A stretch of DNA of 5,746 nucleotides from Chloroflexota bacterium. GTDB lineage: Bacteria > Chloroflexota > Anaerolineae > B4-G1 > SLSP01. The stretch spans positions 1 through 5,746 of the forward strand of contig JAKJAE010000198.1 in assembly GCA_022707665.1 (NCBI GenBank), given 5' to 3'. Below are positions 1 to 5,219 of the stretch, piece by piece (the stretch's first letter is position 1; each line of letters starts with the position of its first letter). The notes under the pieces are model-generated. The model searched no databases. It saw only the letters and a list, made by a program, of their open reading frames with translations, and was not told the origin of the DNA. A program made the translations under genes and the position numbers.

Positions 1-388
1 ACGTCATCGCCATGATCGCCGCGACGGCAATGGGAACGCGATCTACCGGGCCCCGGTTGCGCCACAGAAGCAAGAGCAGCAACGTGATCGACAGAGCGAA
101 ATACACTGTGCCGGGCGATTCGTCAACAGCATCCATTGCCCGAAAGGTACGGAAGCGGTAGAAGGCGTAATTCAGTGCGATGAACGACGCAAATGGGATG
201 ATGCCGATCCACCAGGTATCAAACAGGCCAACGACACCCCAGACCCACATGCCAGCACCGATGTGCACAAGCTTTCGTGTAACGAACTGCGGCCAGTGCA
301 GCCTCTTGCCCAGAGCCTCCGCGCCAAACAGCAGCCCGAATGCATAGAGATAGGACAGGACCAATCCGAGGACGTCTCGCTGCGTCAA
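1..388 (-). CDS. Dolichol/phytol kinase-like membrane protein, N-terminal 129 residues (runs off left edge)
   Basis: The minus-strand frame from TTG at 388 is open to the window edge and encodes 129 residues. It is hydrophobic, with likely membrane helices near residues 6-22, 42-54, 58-77 and 96-109. The stretch TRKLVHIGAGMW (37-48) matches the conserved RK-x-x-H-x-x-x-G signature near the N-terminus of the dolichol kinase/phytol kinase/CTP-dependent polyprenol kinase family. SPGTVYFALSITLLLL (91-106) resembles the family's GT-x-Y-x-L-S-x segment. Known members phosphorylate a membrane isoprenoid alcohol, often with CTP, at the cytoplasmic membrane. Full-length bacterial members are usually about 200 residues, so roughly the last third is outside the window. 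The start is chosen because an in-frame stop lies just upstream (TGA at 425-427), TTG is the first start codon after it, and a GAGGGG-like ribosome site sits about 7 bases before. Family is fairly sure. The exact substrate (phytol, farnesol, dolichol) cannot be told. Confidence 0.75.
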   Translation of the reverse strand, partial: MTQRDVLGLVLSYLYAFGLLFGAEALGKRLHWPQFVTRKLVHIGAGMWVWGVVGLFDTWWIGIIPFASFIALNYAFYRFRTFRAMDAVDESPGTVYFALSITLLLLLLWRNRGPVDRVPIAVAAIMAMT

Positions 389-456
389 TGCCAGCCCCCT
401 CTTTGGGCGAGGCGCCTGTGCGCATCACCCCATGTCGCTTTCGTTGGTGCTGTTGT

Positions 457-465
457 ATTGTACCA
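457..465 (-). promoter_or_regulatory. Putative extended -10 promoter for the kinase-like gene
   Basis: Read on the minus strand, TGG followed by TACAAT (hexamer at 462-457) forms an extended -10 element. It would start transcription near 450 and give a leader of about 60 bases before the TTG start at 388. No good -35 hexamer lies 16-18 bases upstream, which is tolerable for extended -10 promoters. This is pattern matching only. Confidence 0.35.
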
Positions 466-511
466 TAGCATACGGGATCACACTCGGCGCGCGACCCTCA
501 GCATGTTCACC

Positions 512-539
512 GTAACCTTGGGAAGGGATTTACGTCATC
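512..539 (+). promoter_or_regulatory. Possible ECF-type promoter before the sigma factor gene
   Basis: GTAACCT (512-518) resembles the GGAACTT -35 motif of many extracytoplasmic-function sigma factors. GTCATC (534-539), 15 bases on, resembles the GTC-type -10. ECF sigma factors often transcribe their own operon, so such a motif is expected here. Against it, the start of transcription would fall near 546, almost on the ribosome site at 546-550, leaving almost no leader. The match is suggestive and weak. Confidence 0.25.
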
Positions 540-556
540 ATGGTTAGGAGCTTGGC

Positions 557-1099
557 TTGAGCGATAAGCTGCAGTTGTTGCAGCGTGCCCAGCGGTGGGA
601 TGAACAGGCACTCACCGAGATCTACGACACCTACGCACCTGCGATCTACCGTTACATCTACCGCCGGATCGGGAATGCGCAAACATCCCAGGACCTGACG
701 GCAGAAACGTTCCGCAGATTCCTGGAGGCACTCAAGCGCTCCGCAGGTCCTAGTGAGCATCTATCGGGGTGGCTCTATCGGGTAGCGCACAATCTTATTG
801 TTGATCACTACCGGGGTGCGCCGGATCAGACCGAGGCGTCGCTTGAGATGGTAGACCCGATGGTGACCACAGCCGAGGACGTGGATCTGGCGCTGGAGCA
901 TCGTGCCGAACTGGCAAGAGCTGCCTTAAGGATGCTGACGCCCTTACAGCAGCAGGTGGTGACCCTGAGATACCTGGAGGATCTGAGCCTCCAGGAAGTG
1001 GCGACGATACTGGGCAGGACGGTGGGCAGCATCAAGGCGCTGCAACACCGGGCGGTGAGCCTCCTGCAGCAGATACTGGAGGGAAGCGATGATCGGTGA
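557..1099 (+). CDS. ECF-type RNA polymerase sigma factor (sigma-70 family)
   Basis: This 180-residue protein has the two-domain build of ECF sigma factors. Region 2 spans about 18-88: ALTEIYDTYAPAIYRYIYRR at the start, DLTAETFRRFLEAL in 2.2 (core polymerase binding), and SGWLYRVAHNLIVDHYR at 70-86 (-10 recognition). An acidic linker covers 89-118. Region 4 spans about 119-174, with LTPLQQQVVTLRYLEDLSLQEVATILGRTVGSIKALQHRA carrying the helix-turn-helix that reads the -35 element. There is no region 1.1 or 3, and length is normal for the class. It directs RNA polymerase to a small regulon, probably in response to a surface or stress signal. The start is TTG at 557: AGGAG at 546-550 lies 6 bases before it, and an in-frame TAG (545-547) excludes an earlier start. 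The stop overlaps the next gene by 11 bases, indicating translational coupling. The ECF subgroup cannot be assigned by eye. Confidence 0.93.
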   Translation: MSDKLQLLQRAQRWDEQALTEIYDTYAPAIYRYIYRRIGNAQTSQDLTAETFRRFLEALKRSAGPSEHLSGWLYRVAHNLIVDHYRGAPDQTEASLEMVDPMVTTAEDVDLALEHRAELARAALRMLTPLQQQVVTLRYLEDLSLQEVATILGRTVGSIKALQHRAVSLLQQILEGSDDR

Positions 1100-2264
1100 C
1101 GGCGATCGAAGGGAAGGACTCCCGGACAACGTGGCCCGGGCGCTGGAGGCATTGCGCCCCGTTGCCCAGCCTGATCCCATTGTGTGGCAGGAGAACCGGC
1201 GCTCGTATATCGTCGCCGCTAGAGCATTGGCCGGCGCAAGCCAGCCCGAGGCTCTGCACGTCACGTCGACAAGCCTGGAATCCCACGAGCCTGTGCAGCC
1301 GCAGCCCAGGCGTGGCATCCCCGTTACGATACGCGAGTTCCTGAGGCTGCACACCTGGCGGGGCGTTCCAGTCAGAGCAGCTTTGATCGCTGTGCTTGCC
1401 CTGGCTCTGTTCCTGGGATCCTCCGCGGGCGCTGTCAGCGCGGCGCGGGAAAGCCTTCCTGGATCGCCGCTCTATGGGCTAAAGATCAGGCTCGAGCAGT
1501 GGGCACTTGGCCGCGCGCGAACACCGGAGGCTGTATCGAGCCAGGCGCTGGCCCAGTCCCAGGTGCGCGTTGAGGAAGCGGCGCGCATTGTCGCTTCGGG
1601 CGACTCTGTGCCGATCGAGGTGGCAGCACGTTTCCAGGAGCAGCTGGCTCTGGCTGTTGAGGCCACCGATGCGCTCGACGAGCCGCAACGCATACAAGCC
1701 CAGTCACGGATCTCGGAGACACTCCAGCACCAGATCAGGACGATGGCCGAGATCACGGCCAGAGTCAAGGGCGAGTCCAGCGAGACAGTTGACCACGAAG
1801 CGGTGGCGGCTATGGTGCAGACGATGATGCAGATGCAGGCGCAGCTGGGCCCTGCCCTGGGTCAACCAGCAGGCGAAGTAGGCGATCCATTACAGGAAGG
1901 GCCGGCGACTGAAGAACCAGGAAGCTCGTGCAGCGGACCTGACTGCGGCAACCACCAGGAGCCGACGGAGCCTGGGCAGGGGCACGGCGGAAGCGACGCC
2001 CCCGGAGGTGATGAAGGTCAGCCTGTCGATCCGGGCAAGGGCCAAAACAGCAACCAAGGTCCGGAACAGAACGGCCCGGGACCTCGCTCAACACCACCTG
2101 GCCCCGAGAGTCAACAGACTGTGCCCGAGCAACAACTCCTGGCGCTACAGCCAGAAGACCCGATGTTCCGGAGTTCCGAGCTACCGCCCGCGGCTTCACT
2201 CTTTCCCCAGCGGTCGGGCAATGCAGGAAACGAAACGGGTAGCGGCGGCGGGTCATCCCGTTAG
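1089..2264 (+). CDS. DUF5667-type single-pass membrane protein, probable anti-sigma factor of the upstream ECF sigma
   Basis: This protein has 391 residues. A cytoplasmic head (1-94) includes NVARALEALRPVAQPDP and YIVAARAL, resembling the short N-terminal motif of DUF5667 proteins coded next to ECF sigma genes in Chloroflexota and Actinobacteria. One membrane helix covers about 95-118 (VRAALIAVLALALFLGSSAG). The DUF5667-like region follows (118-225): AARESLPGSPLYGLKIRLEQ, then amphipathic helices rich in Ala, Glu and Gln. From about 256 to 391 the chain is a low-complexity Pro/Gly/Gln/Glu/Ser tail with only two cysteines (C281, C286) and no other domain I recognise. Topology puts the helices and tail outside the cell. 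The ATG overlaps the sigma stop, with GGAGGGAAG just upstream, so the two are co-transcribed and coupled. The anti-sigma role is inferred from position and build: the head lacks the His-x3-Cys-x2-Cys zinc motif of classical anti-sigma factors, and no sigma-binding fold is provable by eye. A hairpin terminator follows 15 bases after the stop. Confidence 0.82.
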   Translation: MIGDGDRREGLPDNVARALEALRPVAQPDPIVWQENRRSYIVAARALAGASQPEALHVTSTSLESHEPVQPQPRRGIPVTIREFLRLHTWRGVPVRAALIAVLALALFLGSSAGAVSAARESLPGSPLYGLKIRLEQWALGRARTPEAVSSQALAQSQVRVEEAARIVASGDSVPIEVAARFQEQLALAVEATDALDEPQRIQAQSRISETLQHQIRTMAEITARVKGESSETVDHEAVAAMVQTMMQMQAQLGPALGQPAGEVGDPLQEGPATEEPGSSCSGPDCGNHQEPTEPGQGHGGSDAPGGDEGQPVDPGKGQNSNQGPEQNGPGPRSTPPGPESQQTVPEQQLLALQPEDPMFRSSELPPAASLFPQRSGNAGNETGSGGGSSR

Positions 2265-2279
2265 TGTCACCACCGAATT

Positions 2280-2310
2280 ACGGCCCCCGGCACCAGATGC
2301 CGGGGGCCGT
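2280..2310 (+). terminator. Intrinsic terminator of the sigma/DUF5667 operon
   Basis: A perfect 13-bp GC-rich stem (left arm 2280-2292, right arm 2298-2310) encloses a 5-base loop CCAGA and is followed by TCCTTT. It lies 15 bases after the stop of the DUF5667-type gene and before the next promoter, so it probably ends the operon. The T-tract is short and broken by two C residues. Confidence 0.8.
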
Positions 2311-2344
2311 TCCTTTACCGACTTGACCTTCTCAGCGGATCGCG

Positions 2345-2367
2345 CTACGCGTTTCTAGGCGTAGAAT
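2345..2367 (+). promoter_or_regulatory. Putative -10 box with overlapping palindrome before the GH3-like gene
   Basis: TAGAAT at 2362-2367 is a good -10 candidate, placing the start of transcription near 2374, about 30 bases before the ATG at 2405. Two overlapping dyads cover it: CTACGC (2345-2350) with GCGTAG (2359-2364), and TTCTA (2353-2357) with TAGAA (2362-2366). A repressor site is possible. The only good -35-like hexamer, TTGACC at 2323-2328, is 33 bases from TAGAAT, which is too far. Paired at 17 bases it would need the poor -10 TACGCG (2346-2351). Confidence 0.3.
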
Positions 2368-2404
2368 ACGCACCGGCAGCTAACTCATCTCCATGGAGGA
2401 TACG

Positions 2405-3550
2405 ATGCCAGTCGACCCCGCTGCAATCGCCCAGGCACTCGAGGCACAACTCGCCCCTTGGCACAAGGCCATTGCCGATCCAGCCTCCGCACAGGACGTG
2501 ATCCTCGACAGATTGCTCAAGGACTATGCCAAGACGCGATATGGAGTCAGCCACGGCGCAGCCCACGTGAGCTCGATCGATAACTACCGCCGAGCGTTCC
2601 CTGTGCAGACCTATGAGGAGATGAAACCAACAATTGACCAGGTGCTCCGTGGCGACCTGGAGTCTCTACTATGGGAGCCACCCGTAGGCTGGGCCATCAC
2701 CCGTGGGTCGACCAAGGGTGAGTCAAAGTTCCTCCCGATGACACCCACCGACCTCCAGATGCGCGTGAGCGCAGGCAGGGCCGTGATGCAGTTCGTGGCA
2801 TCGACTCACCAGTTCGGCGTGTTTCAGGGAGTCAACCTCAACCTCAACTTCCCATCGGTGGTGGGGACCGTAACCCTGGGCGATCGGAAGGTCGAGTATG
2901 GCTATAGCTCAGGGATCTACACCAAACATGTCTCTACACGCACACCAGTCCGTTCGCTGCCCACCCAGGAGGAGATCGATACGCTGGGGGGTGGCAAGAC
3001 CGTGCACGACTGGCACCGCAGGTTCGAGCTGGCGTATGAGCGCTGCAAAGACCAGAATGTGACGCTGGTCGGAGGTGTCTGCTCGACCGCGCTGCAGTTC
3101 GGACGTTACCTGCGCCGCACCCACGGCATCTACCCCAAGGACCTGTGGAAGACACAGGTCATGACGCTGGGTAGCCAGCCAGGCATCAACACCAACTACA
3201 GGCCGTCACTGATAGCGCTCTATGGCCCGGCAGCCATCCGCGAGATCTACGGTGCCACTGAGGGCATGTTTGGCCAACAGCGCGACGAAAAGCGCGCATG
3301 GGTACCGAACTACGATCTCTTCTTCTTCGAGGTCGCCACTCGGCGCGGTGTTAAGATGCTTCACGAAATGCGCCCAGGTGAACTGGGAAGCTTGGTCGTC
3401 TCCACACCGGTCCTGCCGCGCTATCGCATTGGCGACGTCATCCTGGCACTCACCCCACCCTACTTCAGGTGCATCGGGCGTGACCACTGGTGGACACCGC
3501 TGCGCTACGCATGGCAGGAGCTTGTCTCACTCAACCTTGGGCAACTCTAG
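2405..3550 (+). CDS. GH3 auxin-responsive promoter family-like protein (ANL adenylating-enzyme superfamily), short form
   Basis: This is a 381-residue protein of the GH3 type. GH3 enzymes adenylate a carboxylic acid and, in plants, join it to an amino acid; bacterial substrates are mostly unknown. Visible motifs: TRGSTKGESKFLPMT (99-113), the Ser/Thr/Gly-rich ATP-phosphate loop; IYGATEGMFG (281-290), equivalent to the YG-x-T/S-E-G adenine/acyl-binding motif; and PRYRIGDVI (338-346), with the Asp that contacts the ribose in ANL enzymes. CIGRDHWWTPL (356-366) is where the interdomain hinge should lie. The protein then ends after about 15 more residues, whereas plant GH3 proteins run to 500-600 with a C-terminal lid. 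The end looks natural: the stop is clean and a hairpin follows 10 bases later. No signal peptide or membrane helix is seen, so it is probably cytosolic. I prefer ATG 2405 to ATG 2393 because GGAGGA (2395-2400) is well placed for 2405 and overlaps the earlier ATG. It has its own promoter region and no operon partner. Family is sure; reaction and substrate are unknown. Confidence 0.85.
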   Translation: MPVDPAAIAQALEAQLAPWHKAIADPASAQDVILDRLLKDYAKTRYGVSHGAAHVSSIDNYRRAFPVQTYEEMKPTIDQVLRGDLESLLWEPPVGWAITRGSTKGESKFLPMTPTDLQMRVSAGRAVMQFVASTHQFGVFQGVNLNLNFPSVVGTVTLGDRKVEYGYSSGIYTKHVSTRTPVRSLPTQEEIDTLGGGKTVHDWHRRFELAYERCKDQNVTLVGGVCSTALQFGRYLRRTHGIYPKDLWKTQVMTLGSQPGINTNYRPSLIALYGPAAIREIYGATEGMFGQQRDEKRAWVPNYDLFFFEVATRRGVKMLHEMRPGELGSLVVSTPVLPRYRIGDVILALTPPYFRCIGRDHWWTPLRYAWQELVSLNLGQL

Positions 3551-3560
3551 GGTGTTGCCA

Positions 3561-3590
3561 AAGGGGGGATCGCTTGCACGATCCCCCCTT
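3561..3590. terminator. Bidirectional hairpin terminator between convergent genes
   Basis: A perfect 12-bp stem (3561-3572 with 3579-3590) has a 6-base loop CTTGCA. It lies 10 bases after the stop of the plus-strand GH3-like gene and 15 bases beyond the stop of the minus-strand membrane protein gene (stop at 3608-3606). The arms end in TT on each strand, with only modest T runs beyond. One hairpin probably serves both genes. Confidence 0.75.
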
Positions 3591-3605
3591 ATTCTGTGTC
3601 TGCGA

Positions 3606-4118
3606 TCATCTCCGCCGTGCAGCTCTGCCGAAGAGGATCGAGAGACCCACGGCAATCAGGATCAGGGGCCAGATCAGCTCCCAGCGCCCAAGCGCAACGC
3701 CAAAGAGCACAATGGCCCAGATCAGGCTACCCAGGAGCGGACGGCGATACTCGGGGATCAACAAGCGAGCGATGACACCGATCAGGACAAGGATGCCTGC
3801 GCCGATGAAGAATAGCTGCCAGGCCCCATTCCAGGCCATGTCACCCAGATCCGCAAAGGGGATGGCAAAGCCGCCATCACCTAGGCGGATGCGCAAAGAT
3901 TCAAACCAGCCCATATTGACGGCAAGGAGAACCAGACCTGCCCAGATCAGCGTAGCTGCCCAGACCATCGATCCTACAGGATCTTGGCGACTTTTCTCCT
4001 CGAAGGACTTCTCCTCTTTCTCATCCTTCTCGTCGTGTTTCTCGAGCTCCTTCTCCTCAGTAGCAAGCTGCTTTTCGTCTACATTCCGGCCGGTACCATC
4101 GTGTCGTTGCTCACCCAT
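3606..4118 (-). CDS. Small membrane protein with Lys/Glu-rich N-terminus, LiaF-like/DUF5668-like transmembrane region
   Basis: This protein has 170 residues. Residues 1-46 are strongly hydrophilic, with a Lys/Glu-rich stretch (about 15-45, including EEKELEKHDEKDEKEEKSFE) likely to be helical or coiled coil. Four hydrophobic segments follow: about 49-67 (SMVWAATLIWAGLVLLAVN), 99-119 (QLFFIGAGILVLIGVIARLL), 128-144 and 148-164 (LIWPLILIAVGLSILFG). The paired short helices with a W-x(2)-ILI-x(2)-G pattern resemble the LiaI/LiaF-like transmembrane module. Similar charged-head proteins occur in Chloroflexota as far as I recall; function is unknown. LiaF proteins modulate cell-envelope stress signalling, but the soluble LiaF C-terminal domain is absent, so that role is not claimed. 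The start is ATG at 4118: AAGGAG lies 8 bases upstream and a promoter at 4165-4192 fits. An upstream in-frame ATG at 4190 lies inside that -35 box, so it should not be transcribed. It is convergent with the GH3-like gene and divergent from the glutaminase-like gene. Confidence 0.8.
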   Translation of the reverse strand: MGEQRHDGTGRNVDEKQLATEEKELEKHDEKDEKEEKSFEEKSRQDPVGSMVWAATLIWAGLVLLAVNMGWFESLRIRLGDGGFAIPFADLGDMAWNGAWQLFFIGAGILVLIGVIARLLIPEYRRPLLGSLIWAIVLFGVALGRWELIWPLILIAVGLSILFGRAARRR

Positions 4119-4164
4119 GGGCCCTGCTCCTTGTGGTGAATGATCTCCATCTTCCCCTTCCGCC

Positions 4165-4192
4165 AGTATAGACCCGCTCAGAGAGCACACAA
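4165..4192 (-). promoter_or_regulatory. Putative sigma-70-type promoter of the small membrane protein gene
   Basis: On the minus strand TTGTGT (4192-4187) and TATACT (4170-4165) are 16 bases apart. They place the transcription start near 4158, giving a leader of about 40 bases to ATG 4118. This is the best -35/-10 pair in the window. The -35 box forms the loop of the dyad at 4175-4203. Confidence 0.5.
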
Positions 4193-4203
4193 GCTCCTGA
4201 GCG
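4175..4203. repeat. Imperfect 11-bp inverted repeat between divergent promoters (candidate operator)
   Basis: CGCTCAG (4175-4181) pairs with CTGAGCG (4197-4203), and the inner GAGC (4183-4186) pairs with GCTC (4193-4196). Only A4182 is left as a bulge, and the centre ACACAA is unpaired. The outer half-sites are 22 bases apart centre to centre, about two helical turns. It lies upstream of both divergent genes and has no T-tract, which fits an operator better than a terminator. The regulator is unknown. Confidence 0.4.
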
Positions 4204-4208
4204 CGGCA

Positions 4209-4217
4209 TGGTAGAAT
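4209..4217 (+). promoter_or_regulatory. Putative extended -10 promoter of the glutaminase-like gene
   Basis: TGG directly before TAGAAT (4212-4217) forms an extended -10 element and would start transcription near 4224. No convincing -35 hexamer lies 16-18 bases upstream. A start near 4224 would place AGGAGG (4225-4230) almost at the 5' end of the message, so the true start may differ. Confidence 0.35.
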
Positions 4218-4244
4218 GGGGCACAGGAGGACGAAACAACACCC

Positions 4245-5219
4245 ATGGACACAGATACCCGAGCATTCCGACCCTGCGCAGTTCCCCTGGTCACATCCGA
4301 TCCCTATCTGAGCTGCTGGTCAATGGCTGATCGACTCTACGACGACTGGCCCCGCCACTGGACCGAAGCTCCACACTCGATGGTTGGCGTTCTCCGAGTT
4401 GATGGCCACGCCTACCGTTTCCTGGGCGGCAAGTCACTGCCCGAAACGACAGCAACGCAGACGAGCGTCAGCGTACACCCCACGAGGTCGGTCTACACCT
4501 TTACCGCCGGTGAGGTTGAGCTCCGCGTCACCTTCACATCACCGCTGCTCCTTGATGACCTCAACCTGCTGTCGCGTCCGGTGACCTACGTTTCTCTCGA
4601 TGTGCGTGCGCTTGACGGAAGGCCACACGCGGTTGCGCTCTACTTCGACATCTCAGGCGAATGGACAGTTGACAAGCCCTACCATGAGGTGACCTGGGAG
4701 CGCCTGGTCCACCCTGATCTGCACATCGGAGCGCTGCGCTCTGTCGAGCAGAAGCCTCTGGCCCATCGCGGTGACGATGTCCGGATCGACTGGGGCACAC
4801 TGCTGCTGGGGGTGCCCGCCGCCAACTCGCAGATGGCCATCGGTCGCGCCGATGCCCTACGACAGCAATTCGCTAACGATGGCAGCCTGCCTTCGGAGGA
4901 CTGGCAAGCGACCTCGCATCCCGCGAATTGTTGGGGAGGGCCCGTTATCGCTGTCTCACTTTCGTTCCAGGGTGTTGGCCCGGAAATCAGATCCGGGCAT
5001 CTGCTCATCGGATATGATGACGAGGTCTCCATCGAGTACTTTCATCGTCCTCTGCGTGCCTGGTGGCGACGTGATGTTACTGCCTCTCCAGTGAACCTGC
5101 TTTCGGATGCTGACCGCGACTATCAAGCCGTACAGCAGCGCTGCGAGCGGTTCGATCGAGAGCCAGATGCCGGTGGAAGAGTCCGGCAACGTCCTCATCC
5201 TCTGCGCCGCGATCGCTGA
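4245..5219 (+). CDS. N-terminal fragment of the glutaminase A-like protein (DUF5127-type domain)
   Basis: The open frame encodes 324 residues, of which about 1-306 are family-like and the last 18 (after FDRE) are out-of-frame readthrough rich in Arg and Pro. The start RPCAVPLVTSDPYLSCWS (9-26), then HWTEAPHSMVGVLRVDG and YRFLGG, is characteristic of the N-terminus of GtaA-type proteins. RSVYTFTAGEVELRVTFTSPLLLDDLNLLSRPVTYVS (81-117) continues the beta-sandwich. Fungal GtaA is a secreted L-glutamine amidohydrolase. Here no signal peptide is visible, so the product would be cytosolic, and the true activity of bacterial members is often unproven. ATG 4245 is chosen because family homology begins almost at once and no start codon lies nearer the ribosome site. 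AGGAGG (4225-4230) is 14 bases away, unusually far. On its own this domain lacks the catalytic barrel and is probably inactive. Confidence 0.7.
   Translation: MDTDTRAFRPCAVPLVTSDPYLSCWSMADRLYDDWPRHWTEAPHSMVGVLRVDGHAYRFLGGKSLPETTATQTSVSVHPTRSVYTFTAGEVELRVTFTSPLLLDDLNLLSRPVTYVSLDVRALDGRPHAVALYFDISGEWTVDKPYHEVTWERLVHPDLHIGALRSVEQKPLAHRGDDVRIDWGTLLLGVPAANSQMAIGRADALRQQFANDGSLPSEDWQATSHPANCWGGPVIAVSLSFQGVGPEIRSGHLLIGYDDEVSIEYFHRPLRAWWRRDVTASPVNLLSDADRDYQAVQQRCERFDREPDAGGRVRQRPHPLRRDR

Noticed and set aside
219..428. Minus-strand 69-residue open frame starting MMRTGASPKEG
   Set aside because: It is a shadow of the kinase-like gene in the neighbouring frame, which carries the family motif RKLVHIGAG and runs to the window edge.
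444..471. Plus-strand TTGGTG/TAGCAT pair with 16-base spacing as the sigma gene promoter
   Set aside because: Both hexamers match the consensus poorly, so it was not listed as a feature.
1856..2261. Possible tandem repeat or collagen-like repeat in the tail of the DUF5667-type protein
   Set aside because: The Gly/Pro-rich stretch has no regular Gly-x-y period and no repeated DNA unit; it is only low-complexity sequence.
2393..2404. Earlier ATG start of the GH3-like gene
   Set aside because: It overlaps the GGAGGA ribosome site that serves ATG 2405, and nothing resembling a ribosome site lies before it.
3490..4143. Plus-strand open frame of 217 residues with a Ser/Phe-rich run
   Set aside because: It is the antisense image of the Lys/Glu-rich start of the minus-strand membrane protein. 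It has no recognisable domain and crosses the terminator hairpin.
4119..4190. N-terminal extension of the membrane protein to ATG 4190
   Set aside because: ATG 4190 lies inside the predicted -35 box, and a well-spaced AAGGAG precedes ATG 4118.
5140..5219. Programmed ribosomal frameshift joining the two glutaminase-like fragments
   Set aside because: No slippery heptamer or downstream pseudoknot was seen, and a frameshift could not supply the missing middle of the protein.
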